Shown: positions 53,979-62,327 of the stretch, one piece after another
Position numbering within the stretch: position 1 is the stretch's first letter
How the letters are laid out: each line of letters begins with the position of its first letter
Source of the DNA: Nakamurella lactea DSM 19367
GTDB lineage: Bacteria > Actinomycetota > Actinomycetes > Mycobacteriales > Nakamurellaceae
DNA length: 64,000 bases
Direction: 5' to 3'
Assembly (NCBI RefSeq): GCF_000426645.1
Contig: NZ_AUFT01000001.1
Location: 310,001-374,000 of the forward strand
Translations under genes and position numbers: made by a program
The notes under the pieces: generated by a model
Database searches by the model: none
Seen by the model: the letters and a program-made list of their open reading frames with translations, nothing else
Told to the model about the DNA's origin: nothing

Positions 53979-54590
53979 TCATCGTAGGGGCGGGCCCGCC
54001 AATGCCCCGATCACCGCCGACAACACCGCCGAGTGCCGGGCGGCGTGCTCGGCCGCCACGCGCTCGACGGCCGGCAGATCGGATTCCTGCAGCAGTAGGG
54101 CCGGCACCGGGACGGAGGCGCCGAGCTCGGCCAGCACAGGGCGGAGCGCCGCGTCGGCCAGCGTGCGATGCTCCGCGCCGCCGGCCACCGTCAACGGTTG
54201 GACCACCACCCCGTCCAGCCCGCCGGCCGGGATGACGTCCAACAACAGCTTGAGAATGCCGCTGTAGCTGCCCTTGTAGGTCGGTGTGGCGAGAACCACC
54301 AGCCGCGCGGACCGGACAGCCGCGGCGGCCTGCGCCGCCGCCGTCGACAACGACCACGGTGCGAGCAGCCCCGGCGCCAACTCGGCCAGGTCGAATACCG
54401 GGCCGGGCGCCAACGGCTCGCCCGCCCCGGCCCTGGCCGCCAGGGTCTGCTGCAATGCGCCGGCCAGGGCAACCGCGGCGGTCAAGGTCCGCGAGCCGGC
54501 CCGCGGATTACCGACGACCGTGACGATGCCACCGTCGCCCGACGCCGGGCCGGTCACGATGCCCACACCCGGCTCGGAAAGGCCGCCCAC
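53979..54590 (-). CDS. NADPH-dependent FMN reductase family protein
   Basis: A 203-residue flavodoxin-fold reductase. The phosphate loop GNPRAGSRT (27-35) and the FMN-contacting TPTYKGSYSGILKLLLD are present, and QPLTVAGGAEH matches the C-terminal flavin loop of SsuE/ArsH-type enzymes. It would supply reduced FMN. GTG 54590 is used as start, but residues 1-20 are poorly conserved-looking, and a start at GTG 54557 is possible. It is separated from the monooxygenase operon by the DUF1684 gene and a palindrome, and may supply FMNH2 to those enzymes. Confidence 0.83.
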   Translation of the reverse strand: MGGLSEPGVGIVTGPASGDGGIVTVVGNPRAGSRTLTAAVALAGALQQTLAARAGAGEPLAPGPVFDLAELAPGLLAPWSLSTAAAQAAAAVRSARLVVLATPTYKGSYSGILKLLLDVIPAGGLDGVVVQPLTVAGGAEHRTLADAALRPVLAELGASVPVPALLLQESDLPAVERVAAEHAARHSAVLSAVIGALAGPPLR

Positions 54591-54654
54591 GGCGAAAGCT
54601 GTTCGCCGGTAAGCCGATCCGACGAACTGTCGATCAAGGTATCGATGCAGAACT

Positions 54655-55428
54655 TCATTGCGGCTGCTTCTCCCCCGCCGTGATTTCTACCGGGATCCGA
54701 TTGCCGCCCGGCGGTGCCGGGCAGGTCCCGTGGTCGCTGAAGGCGAACGGCAGGTTGACCGTGCGGTTGAAGTCGATGGTCAAGCTGCCGTCAGCATCGG
54801 GCACGGAGGTGGCGACGGTCCGCCACCGCGCGGTGCTCGCGCCGTTGGTGTCGTCGTGGAAGCTGATGGTCAGGGCGCCGTCCGCGCCGGCACCTGCCAG
54901 CAGCGAATGGTCCGCGCCGGCCACCTGCACCGTCACCGTTCCGACGATCGTGACCTGTTGCTGCAGATCGGTTCTGGCCGTATCGACGGTGATCCGGCGC
55001 GGATCATCGAAAGGCTGGAAGCGGCCGGCGATCACCCAGGCCGGGTCCGCAGCGAAGGCGGGCACCCCGGCGAACCGGACCCGGTTCGGCGCCAGCGGGT
55101 CCCGCACCCGGATGGCGTACCGACCGCCGCGCAGTACCAGTTCGACGACCCGGTCTCCGAGCCGGAACCAGTTCAGCGATCCGGCCTCTGCCACCCGGGC
55201 CGTGATCGGGTCACCGTCCGGCGGCGTGTGCCGGGCGCCGTCGTCGGTGACGCTCCAGGTCCCCGGCAGTCCGTCGAGCGGTCCCGGAGATTCGGGCAGC
55301 CAATGGAATGCGGTCAACGACAGCCAGCCGTATTCGGCGGTGAGCGCGAACTCACGCGCCGCCCGCCAATTGGCCCAGTCCTCGGCAAAGCTGCTTTCCC
55401 GCACGATGTTTCCCTGCGTTGTCGTCAC
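54655..55428 (-). CDS. DUF1684 protein
   Basis: A 257-residue beta-rich cytoplasmic protein of the DUF1684 family. The N-terminal WANWRAAREFALTAEYGWLSLTAFHWL motif (in parts: WRAAREFALT, GWLSLTAFHWL) and the C-terminal TIDFNRTVNLPFAFSDHGTCPAPPGGNRIPVEI (in parts: FNRTVNLPFAFSDHGTCP, PVEITAGE) are diagnostic, with the metal-site-like H-T-CPAPP segment. Function is unknown. GTG start with GAGGAG 6 bases upstream. It lies just after the 42-bp palindrome, so it probably has its own promoter or depends on read-through. Confidence 0.83.
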   Translation of the reverse strand: MTTTQGNIVRESSFAEDWANWRAAREFALTAEYGWLSLTAFHWLPESPGPLDGLPGTWSVTDDGARHTPPDGDPITARVAEAGSLNWFRLGDRVVELVLRGGRYAIRVRDPLAPNRVRFAGVPAFAADPAWVIAGRFQPFDDPRRITVDTARTDLQQQVTIVGTVTVQVAGADHSLLAGAGADGALTISFHDDTNGASTARWRTVATSVPDADGSLTIDFNRTVNLPFAFSDHGTCPAPPGGNRIPVEITAGEKQPQ

Positions 55429-55471
55429 TACTGCTCCTCGTCTCTCGGTGTGTTCTTCGGCCCGCCGGCGG

Positions 55472-55513
55472 GTAGCAGGGTTGTCCCGCTCGCGAGCGGG
55501 ACAACCCTGCTAC
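55472..55513. terminator. Perfect 42-bp palindrome at the end of the monooxygenase operon
   Basis: Positions 55472-55492 are the exact reverse complement of 55493-55513; the centre is CTCGCGAG. It lies 12 bases after the stop of the last monooxygenase gene and 43 bases before the DUF1684 start. As RNA it gives a very stable hairpin, most simply a terminator, although there is no U tract and no unpaired loop in the sequence. Confidence 0.8.
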
Positions 55514-55525
55514 GCCTGCGGTGGG

Positions 55526-56644
55526 TCAGGCGGCAGAATCGGCGGCCGCGGCGGACCGCTCGGCATCCCGGCGGGCTACCTCGTCACGGACCAACGGGAT
55601 CACGTACCGACCGAAATCGATGGCGTCATCAAGGATGTCGTAGCCGCGGGCGGAGAATTGCCGGACGCCGAGGTCGTAGTAGTCCAACAGCGCGGCCGCC
55701 ACGGTCTCCGGGGTACCGACCAGCGCGGTGGAATTGCCACCGCCGCCGGTCAGCGCGGTGGGCGCCGTCCACAGCGCCCTATCGTGGCGCTCGCCGGCCG
55801 CGACCGCGGCCAGCAGTCTCTGTGATCCGGAATTCTCCGGTGTCCCGCCGGTCTGCCGCAGCCGACCGCGCGCCGACGACCCGCCGGCGGCGATCCGGCC
55901 GAGGATCGAGTCCGCCTTGGCCCAGGCCAGTTCCTCGGTCGGCGCGATGATCGGCCGGAAGGCGATCTGGATCTGCGGACGGTCCTGCCGACCGGCATGG
56001 GCAGCGGCCCGCTCGATCGACGCCAGTTGTTCCTTGGTCCCGGCCAGCGGCTCTCCCCAGAGTGCGAAGATGTCGGCCTCCGCGGCGCCGACCGCATAGG
56101 CGGCCGCCGACGAGCCGCCGAACGAGATACGTGGCCGCGGCTGTTGGACCGGAAACACATCGGCCAGGAACTTCTCGAAACGGTAGTGCTCGCCGATGAA
56201 GTCGAACGGCTCGGTGGCAGTCCAGGCCTGCTTGAGGATCTGGATGAACTCCCTGGTCCTGGTGTATCTGCTGTCCTTGTCCAGGAAGTCCCCCTCGGCC
56301 GCCTGGTCCGCGGTGGAACCGCCGGTGATCACGTGCACCTCGAACCGGCCGCCGGAGATCCGGTCGAGGGTGGCGAAGGTCTTGGCCGTCAGCGTCGGGT
56401 ACGCAACGTTCGGACGGTGCGCCACCACGAGATTGATCCGCTCGGTCCGACCGGCGACGTACGCGGCCACCTGGGCCGGATCCGGCGAGCCGGAGTGATA
56501 CGCGAAAAGGATCCGGTCCCAACCGTTGTCCTCGTGTGCTCGGGCGAGCCTACTGGTGTACTCCAGGTCCAGACTCGGTCCGCTGCGCGCTGTCACCTCG
56601 CTGGCCGGGTTGGTACCGCCCATTCCCAGGAACTCAACTGGCAT
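55526..56644 (-). CDS. SsuD-like FMNH2-dependent monooxygenase (LLM family)
   Basis: A 372-residue bacterial-luciferase-type enzyme resembling alkanesulfonate monooxygenase. Signatures are MPVEFLGMGGTNPASE, NLVVAHRPNVAYPTLTAKTFATLDRISGGRFEVHVITGG (in parts: HRPNVAYPTLTAKTFATLD) and ISFGGSSAAAY. It would use FMNH2 and O2 to cleave a C-S bond. The start codon follows GAAGGAG. It overlaps the FAD-protein stop by 11 bases and is the last gene before the palindrome. Confidence 0.9.
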   Translation of the reverse strand: MPVEFLGMGGTNPASEVTARSGPSLDLEYTSRLARAHEDNGWDRILFAYHSGSPDPAQVAAYVAGRTERINLVVAHRPNVAYPTLTAKTFATLDRISGGRFEVHVITGGSTADQAAEGDFLDKDSRYTRTREFIQILKQAWTATEPFDFIGEHYRFEKFLADVFPVQQPRPRISFGGSSAAAYAVGAAEADIFALWGEPLAGTKEQLASIERAAAHAGRQDRPQIQIAFRPIIAPTEELAWAKADSILGRIAAGGSSARGRLRQTGGTPENSGSQRLLAAVAAGERHDRALWTAPTALTGGGGNSTALVGTPETVAAALLDYYDLGVRQFSARGYDILDDAIDFGRYVIPLVRDEVARRDAERSAAAADSAA

Positions 56645-58577
56645 GACGCACTCCTTCTTCGATGGTGGATGTTTCGATGACGCTCGACCCGGCCCGCCGC
56701 GCCGTCGCCGCCGCCAACAGCCGCAGTACTTCTCGCGCCACGGCGTCGTTCTGGCGAAAGCCAGGGCCGTTGAACCCGGGCCTGGAGAATCCGGCCGCAC
56801 CGGCCGAGCCGGAGACCGACGGACCGAGCAGGAACCGACTCGGGTGCCGGCTGCGGTCGGCCCGCAGGGCGCGGCTGCAGCGGTCGGCGAGCAGCTGCCC
56901 GCCGCCGAGGGGCCGGCCAGCGGCGTCCGTCAGATCCTCCGCCGCGAGCTCTCCGTCGGCGAGCAGTCCGCGGATCAGCGGATCGGTGGCCGCCCTGACG
57001 TCCGGTCGGGGTAGTCGGGCATCCACCAACGCGCTCGCCCTGATCTCGCCCGGCACCGCGGCACTGGTACCGACGAAGACGCCGTCGCGCACCTGGATCT
57101 GCAACTCGGGCCCGGCGAAATGCAGCAGGCCCGCGTCGTGCAAGGCCAACAGCTCGGCGAGGCGGCGTGGCGGCGGACCGCTCGCCAGGAAGGAGAACAG
57201 CCCGTGGAACTCGCCCTCGACGAACCTGATCCGGTCGGCGGCGCTGATCCGGCCGGTCGTCAACGCGACGGCCAGCACCCCGTACACCGACAACAGGGTG
57301 TCGAAAACGGCCCTGTCGGCCGAGTACCGCTGGTCGCGCCGGCGGGCCAGATCGGCCCGGACGTAGTCTCGCAGTCCCCCGGCGAGATCGTCGCGGCTGC
57401 CGAAGACGAGATCCCGCAACGGGCGGTCGATCCGCCGGATGTCGAACCGGTCGGCGTCCTTCGGCACGGCAGATTCGGCGTACCCCGCGAACGCCGGATC
57501 GAACACGTCTGCCGCGTCCAGCACGCAGGAGAATTCCGCCCAGTCCACCGTGGTGCGGTCGGTGTGTGCCTCGAAGAGACGCCGATAGTGCGCCGCCGTC
57601 AGCTCCTTGGCGATCAGCGGCCAGATCACTGACCGGAAGTCCAGCTCGCCCGCTCCCAGTTCGTCCAGCCGGCCTGCGGTGAAGTACCTGGTGGGTACCG
57701 GGCCGGCCGCTGCGCTCGGGTAGCCGAGCTTGGCATGGTAGGGCACCCCACGGCGAGACCCCACGTACAGCACCGGTTCCCGACCCGAAGGATGGTAGGT
57801 CAGGGTGCCGTCGTCGCCGGCGGTGAACCGACCGCCACGACCCTCGCCGAGCAGCACCATCAGATCGATGAAGGCCAGCCCGAAGCCGCGCACCAGCACC
57901 GCCTGGCCCGGGCGGAGAGCGGAAAGGTCGATGTCCGCGGTGTACCCCGGCGGCAGGTAGGTCAGTCCGCGAGCGGCGGCCCGCTCGGCGAGTTCGGCGT
58001 CCGCCGGCGTCGGCGTGCGGTCGAGGTAACCCTGGGCCAGCACCACCACGTCGGCCACGATCTGCCGGCCACCGGCCAACCGCACGCACTGGCGACCGTC
58101 GGCTCGATCGGTGACCGACACCGCCCGCTCCCGGTGGGTGGTCAGCTCGGTGCCGGCGGGCAGCGCGGACACCGCCCGATCGAACGCCCAGCCCAGGTAG
58201 CAGGCCTGGACTTCCCGGGGTGCGAAGTCCTTGCGCCCCACCAGCTGCACCTGGTGCCCGAGTCCCGCAGCGGCCAGCACCGCCGACCCCTCGCCGGCGA
58301 TCCAGTCGGCCAGCGAGGGGCCGGGTACCACCGGGCCGTCGCAGGTCACGGAGGTGTCGGTGAAGACGGTGATGTCCTCGGCGACCGAGTTCATCCACAG
58401 CAGATCCGACTGTTCCCGGCGCCAGATCCGGCCGCCGCCGGCGGGGAACGGATCCACCACGTGAATGCTCGGCGCGGCCGCGGACGGCAACAGCTCCGGC
58501 GCGCTGGCCGCCAGCCGATCGAGTAGGCCGGTGGTCCGCGGACCGCCGCCGACGAAAACCAGGACGGGAGTTCCCAT
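56634..58577 (-). CDS. FAD/NAD(P)-binding protein (FAD_NAD_bind_9 type)
   Basis: A 647-residue cytoplasmic flavoprotein. The N-terminal dinucleotide fold VLVFVGGGPRTTGLLDRL (GxGxxT/G-like) is followed by SDLLWMNSVAEDITVFTD and a second nucleotide motif (VLVRGFGLAFIDLMVLLGEGRGG in parts: VRGFGLAFIDL). Residues 500-647 carry a C-terminal domain with RQNDAVAREVLRLL. The family is uncharacterised, but often occurs with NtaA-type monooxygenases. It could act as a hydroxylase or reductase in the sulfur-compound pathway. The gene fits tightly between two LLM genes (5-base gap and 11-base overlap). Confidence 0.85.
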   Translation of the reverse strand: MGTPVLVFVGGGPRTTGLLDRLAASAPELLPSAAAPSIHVVDPFPAGGGRIWRREQSDLLWMNSVAEDITVFTDTSVTCDGPVVPGPSLADWIAGEGSAVLAAAGLGHQVQLVGRKDFAPREVQACYLGWAFDRAVSALPAGTELTTHRERAVSVTDRADGRQCVRLAGGRQIVADVVVLAQGYLDRTPTPADAELAERAAARGLTYLPPGYTADIDLSALRPGQAVLVRGFGLAFIDLMVLLGEGRGGRFTAGDDGTLTYHPSGREPVLYVGSRRGVPYHAKLGYPSAAAGPVPTRYFTAGRLDELGAGELDFRSVIWPLIAKELTAAHYRRLFEAHTDRTTVDWAEFSCVLDAADVFDPAFAGYAESAVPKDADRFDIRRIDRPLRDLVFGSRDDLAGGLRDYVRADLARRRDQRYSADRAVFDTLLSVYGVLAVALTTGRISAADRIRFVEGEFHGLFSFLASGPPPRRLAELLALHDAGLLHFAGPELQIQVRDGVFVGTSAAVPGEIRASALVDARLPRPDVRAATDPLIRGLLADGELAAEDLTDAAGRPLGGGQLLADRCSRALRADRSRHPSRFLLGPSVSGSAGAAGFSRPGFNGPGFRQNDAVAREVLRLLAAATARRAGSSVIETSTIEEGVRHAS

Positions 58578-58582
58578 GTCGG

Positions 58583-59929
58583 TCAGGCCGCCCCGCTGGC
58601 GGCGCCCTGCGGAGTCGGTAGCTGCAGATGGTCCCGCAGCGTGCGACCGGTGTACTCGGACCGGAATACCCCGCGTTCTCGCAGCAGCGGAACGACTTTC
58701 GCCACGAAGTCGTCCAGCCCACCCGGGGTCAGGTGCGGCACCAGGATGTAGCCGTCGGCGGCATCCGCCTGCACGTAGGAGTCCAGTTGCCGGGCAATGG
58801 TGTCCGCCGAGCCGATGAACGACTGTCGGTTCTGCTGCGCGATCACCGTCTGCCGCAGCGACCAACCATGGCTCTCGGCGGCCTCCCGCCACTGCGCCAC
58901 CGTGGCCACCGGATCCGTGAAGCCGACCCGGCCACGGACCACACCCGACCCGACGACCGGGTCCTGAAGCGGCAGCGGTCCGTCCGGATCGCGGTCGGAC
59001 AGGTCGATGCCCCACAACAGTTCTGCGGTCGCGATCGCCGTCGCTCCCGACACCTGCTGGCTGCGGATGTGCGCGGCCTTCTCCTCAGCCTCGGCATCGG
59101 TGTCGCCGACCACCACCGAGACGCCGGGCATGATCTTCAGCGAGTCGGGAGTGCGCCCGTGGGCGGCCAACCGCGACTTCACATCGGCGTAGAAGGCCTG
59201 GCCGGCCTCCAGCGTGCCGTGCCGGGTGAAGATCACGTCGGCCTGGGCGGCGGCGAAGTCGCGACCGTCCGCGGAGTCGCCGGCCTGGATCACCACCGGA
59301 TGTCCCTGCGGCGAACGCGGCACGGTGAACTCACCGGCGATGTCGAAATGCTGTCCGCGGTGGCTGAACCGGCCGGCGCCCTCGGCCGCGAACCGGCCGC
59401 TGCGCCGGTCGGCGATCAGGTCGTCGTCGGTCCACGAGTCCCACAGCGTGCGGGCCGCGCTGACGAACTCCGAGGCCCTGGTGTACCGGTCGGCATGGTC
59501 GAGAAACCCGCCGCGGCGGAAGTTCTCGCCGGTGAAGGCGTCGGACGAGGTGACGACGTTCCAGGCGGCCCGACCACCGGACAGGTGGTCGAGCGAGGCG
59601 AACCGGCGAGCCAGTTCGTACGGCTCGTTGAACGTCGCGTTGACGGTCGCCGCCAGCCCGAGGTGAGTGGTGACGGCGGCCAGCGCGGTGAGCACGGTGA
59701 TCGACTCGGGTCGACCGACCACGTCCAGGTCGTGGATCTGCCCGTGCACCTCGCGCAGCCGCAGGCCCTCGGCCAGGAAGAAGAAGTCGAAGGTGCCTTC
59801 TTCCGCGGTGCGTGCGAGGTCCCGGAACGAGGAGAACTCGATCTGCGAGCGCGACCGCGGGTCCGACCAGACGGTGGTGTTGTTGACTCCCGGAAAATGC
59901 GCGGCGAGGTGAAGCTGCTTGCGGGCCAT
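58583..59929 (-). CDS. NtaA/SnaA/DszA-family FMN-dependent monooxygenase (YtnJ/CmoJ-like)
   Basis: A 448-residue LLM flavoprotein of the NtaA/SoxA/DszA branch. Family blocks are LHLAAHFPGVNNTTVWSD, SGGRAAWNVVTSSDAFTGENF (in parts: RAAWNVVTSSD), HRGQHFDIAGEFTVPRSPQGHPVVIQAG (in parts: SPQGHPVVIQAGDS) and DGYILVPHLTPGGLDDF. Relatives oxidise N-acetyl-S-alkylcysteines, nitrilotriacetate or sulfones with FMNH2. The ATG at 59929 is 7 bases after AGGAG; ATG 59935 is an alternative. It follows the previous LLM gene by 2 bases. Confidence 0.9.
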   Translation of the reverse strand: MARKQLHLAAHFPGVNNTTVWSDPRSRSQIEFSSFRDLARTAEEGTFDFFFLAEGLRLREVHGQIHDLDVVGRPESITVLTALAAVTTHLGLAATVNATFNEPYELARRFASLDHLSGGRAAWNVVTSSDAFTGENFRRGGFLDHADRYTRASEFVSAARTLWDSWTDDDLIADRRSGRFAAEGAGRFSHRGQHFDIAGEFTVPRSPQGHPVVIQAGDSADGRDFAAAQADVIFTRHGTLEAGQAFYADVKSRLAAHGRTPDSLKIMPGVSVVVGDTDAEAEEKAAHIRSQQVSGATAIATAELLWGIDLSDRDPDGPLPLQDPVVGSGVVRGRVGFTDPVATVAQWREAAESHGWSLRQTVIAQQNRQSFIGSADTIARQLDSYVQADAADGYILVPHLTPGGLDDFVAKVVPLLRERGVFRSEYTGRTLRDHLQLPTPQGAASGAA

Positions 59930-59931
59930 GA

Positions 59932-61113
59932 TCATGCTCCTCGACGGAGTTCGGCAGGGCGGTCGGCGGCAAAGTGGTCGGCGGCAAAGTGTTCGGTGGC
60001 AAAGTGGTTGGCGGGCCTCGGCAGTCCGAGGCGATCGCGCAAGGTCAGCGGGCCAGGCGTATTCGGTCCGGCGAGTCCGCTGTCCCGCAGCCGGGGCAGC
60101 AGGTCGTCGGTGATCGTCGGCAGGTCGGTGTCCAGCACGGCCGGCCGCAGCAGCACCCCGTCGAAGCCGGTCTCGGCCAACCGCTCGATCAGCGGCAACA
60201 GGGAGTCGACCGTGCCAACGTGATCCAGCGGGGTGCGCCGCCGGGATCTGGCATCGAGCCGCTCACGACGGGTCCGGGCCGTCCCCGGATCGTTTTCGAG
60301 CAAGACCGAAACAGCGATCAGCGCCCTGACCTGCTCGGTGTCGCGTCCGCGGCGGCGGACCGCGTCGCCAACCGTCGCGAGCGCGGCGACCGCGGCATCC
60401 AGGTCGGTCTCGTCGATCAGCACCACATCGGCGGCGGCCGCCACGGTCGGCAGCGATTCCGGCCCGGTCAGCGCGACGAACGTCACCGGGTGTCCCTGCG
60501 GCGGTCGCGGCACGATCGACGGGCCCTTCACCGAGAACGTCGAGCCGACATAGTCGGTGTAGTGCAGCCGATCACGGTCGATGAATCGACCGGTGGCCAG
60601 GTCCCGGATCTCGGCATCGTCCTCCCAGGAGTCCCACAGCAGCCGGCTCACCTCGGCCACTTCGGTGGCCTCGGCCCACAGCACCGACGGATCCGCGGCC
60701 GTCCGGCGGCCGATGTGCTGCGCTTCCAGTTCGGTGTCGGAGACCTGGATCTGCCAGCCGGCCCGGCCGGCCGACACCCAGTCGAGGGTGGCAACGGCGG
60801 CCTGCAGGTGGAACGGCTCGGTGTGGGTGGTGGTCACCGTCGGCACCAGTCCGATGCGTTCGGTGACCGGCGCTGCCCTGGCCAGCACGGCCAGCGCGTC
60901 CAGGCGGGCCGTGACCTCCCCCGGTCCGGAACCGGCCGGTCCGAGCGAGTCGGCCAACGTCACCAGGTCGACCCCCGCGGTCTCCGCCCGCAGGGTCAGC
61001 GAGACGATCCGCTCCGGTGCGAACAGGTCCTGGACCCCGACGGACCGCTCCCGCCAGGCCGCCGGGTGGAATCCGGCGCCGTCCAGGGCCACCGCGGTCA
61101 GCAACGGCGTCAT
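59932..61113 (-). CDS. LLM-class flavin-dependent oxidoreductase (YtmO/CmoO-like)
   Basis: A 393-residue luciferase-like monooxygenase. The barrel begins at VSLTLRAETAGVDLVTLADSL and includes RIGLVPTVTTTHTEPFHLQAAVATLDWVSAGRAGWQIQVS (in parts: TTHTEPFHLQAAVATLD, GRAGWQIQVS) and PRPPQGHPVTFVALTG. The C-terminus ends in a Phe/Ala/Asp repeat (HFATEHFAADHFAAD). It overlaps the FMN-reductase/GNAT gene by 4 bases and is immediately followed by the NtaA-type gene. Likely partner in oxidative C-S bond cleavage; substrate unproven. Confidence 0.86.
   Translation of the reverse strand: MTPLLTAVALDGAGFHPAAWRERSVGVQDLFAPERIVSLTLRAETAGVDLVTLADSLGPAGSGPGEVTARLDALAVLARAAPVTERIGLVPTVTTTHTEPFHLQAAVATLDWVSAGRAGWQIQVSDTELEAQHIGRRTAADPSVLWAEATEVAEVSRLLWDSWEDDAEIRDLATGRFIDRDRLHYTDYVGSTFSVKGPSIVPRPPQGHPVTFVALTGPESLPTVAAAADVVLIDETDLDAAVAALATVGDAVRRRGRDTEQVRALIAVSVLLENDPGTARTRRERLDARSRRRTPLDHVGTVDSLLPLIERLAETGFDGVLLRPAVLDTDLPTITDDLLPRLRDSGLAGPNTPGPLTLRDRLGLPRPANHFATEHFAADHFAADRPAELRRGA
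59961..60005. repeat. 15-bp in-frame tandem repeat at the 3' end of an LLM gene
   Basis: Three 15-bp units (59961-59975, 59976-59990, 59991-60005) encode HFAAD, HFAAD and HFATE, with a fourth partial unit. They extend the C-terminus of the luciferase-like monooxygenase. Confidence 0.82.
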
Positions 61114-62207
61114 CGACGTGCCCCTGCCAGCTCTGCCCGGCCGTCGACCCTCTGGAGCGGAACCGCCGCGAGAGTCTTGGTGAACGGCAACGGCCCGATC
61201 GACTCAGGGTCGGCGGTCAGGTCGAATTGCGGCGCGTAACCGGCTGCCAGATACAGGTTGCGGGCTTCCGGTTGCCGCGGCCCGGTGGTCAGGTAGACCT
61301 GGCTGTAGCCGAGCTCGGCGGCGGTCCGCTCCAGTTCGGCGATCACCCTGCGAGCCAGGCCGCGCCGCCGGTGTGGGTGGGCCGTCCAGACCCGCTTGAC
61401 CTCTGCGGTCCGGTCGTCCTTGCGCCGCAACGCTCCCCCGGCGATGGTCTCGGTTCCCTGGGTCAGCACCAGGAAGGCGCCGTTGGGTGCCTCGAAGTCG
61501 GTGATCGGCACCTCGGTCAACTCCGTGTTCGCCGAGGGTCGACCGTAGCGAGTTCCATACTCCACCACCAGGTCCGCCAGCAGTGGTCGCAGTGCCGGGT
61601 CACCGATCTGCACAGCCCGCACCCGGATCTGTTCCTCGGATGAAGACGCCGCAGCCACCGTCAGCCGGCGCGCCGAGGTGGCGTCCAGATGGCGCAGGAA
61701 CGCATCGGTCACCTCGTACAGCGGGCCGGACGCGGCCGGGTCGAGCAGCACCCCACCGTCCGGAAACAGCCGGACGTGGTCTCCCAGTACGAACCAGCCC
61801 TGCCCGACATGCGCGGCGCCGAGGCTGGTCAGCACCGGACGCAACGCGTAGTCGACGGCCAGCACGTGTGCCGGCGAGCCGCCGGTCACCACCGGAAGGA
61901 CAGCTTTGCCCTGAAACGCGAACTGCGGCAACAGGTCCAGGAACACCTTCGTCAACCCGCTGTAGGCGGCCTTGAACACCGGCGTGCCGATCACCACGGC
62001 ATCGGCGTCGGCCACCAGGTCGACCGCTGCCGCGATGTCCGCATTCTCCGTGTCGCCCGCCAACAGGGCCGCCGCCGGCAACTCGCGCAGCACCAGCGGC
62101 CGGACCTGGTGGCCGGCGGCGATCAGTCGTCGGTCGACATGGGACAACACCCCGTCGGTCCGCGACGGGACTGACGGACTTCCGTAGATGGTCAGAACGG
62201 TGGCCAT
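61110..62207 (-). CDS. FMN reductase-GNAT acetyltransferase fusion
   Basis: A 365-residue two-domain protein. Residues 1-175 are an SsuE-type NAD(P)H:FMN reductase (TIYGSPSVPSRTDGVL, GTPVFKAAYSGLTKVFLDLLP). Residues about 194-345 are a GNAT N-acetyltransferase with the acetyl-CoA loop HRRRGLARR (279-287) and RNLYLAAGYAP. The reductase would make FMNH2 for the adjacent monooxygenases and the acetyltransferase would N-acetylate the amino-acid substrate, two steps that are separate proteins in the Bacillus ytm/ytn pathway. ATG 62207 follows GAGGAG. The stop overlaps the LLM start (ATGA). Confidence 0.88.
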   Translation of the reverse strand: MATVLTIYGSPSVPSRTDGVLSHVDRRLIAAGHQVRPLVLRELPAAALLAGDTENADIAAAVDLVADADAVVIGTPVFKAAYSGLTKVFLDLLPQFAFQGKAVLPVVTGGSPAHVLAVDYALRPVLTSLGAAHVGQGWFVLGDHVRLFPDGGVLLDPAASGPLYEVTDAFLRHLDATSARRLTVAAASSSEEQIRVRAVQIGDPALRPLLADLVVEYGTRYGRPSANTELTEVPITDFEAPNGAFLVLTQGTETIAGGALRRKDDRTAEVKRVWTAHPHRRRGLARRVIAELERTAAELGYSQVYLTTGPRQPEARNLYLAAGYAPQFDLTADPESIGPLPFTKTLAAVPLQRVDGRAELAGARR

Positions 62208-62239
62208 GCGCTTCTCCTCGGTAACGGTATGCATCACAT

Positions 62240-62316
62240 CGGTGTCAATCAGAAAGCGGTGTCAATCAGAAAGCGGTGTAGATCAATCGGTGTCGATCAA
62301 TCGGTGTCGATCAGAA
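62240..62316. repeat. Intergenic tandem repeat between binding protein and fusion gene
   Basis: Five head-to-tail units starting CGGTGT: two identical 17-bp (62240-62256, 62257-62273), two 14-bp (62274-62287, 62288-62301) and one 15-bp unit (62302-62316). They fill the 120-base gap inside an otherwise tightly packed operon. Confidence 0.85.
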
Positions 62317-62327
62317 CGGTCGTCATC

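Noticed and set aside
62240-62316. Possible CRISPR array
   Set aside because: Units of 14-17 bp stand directly head to tail without unique spacers, and no cas genes are present.
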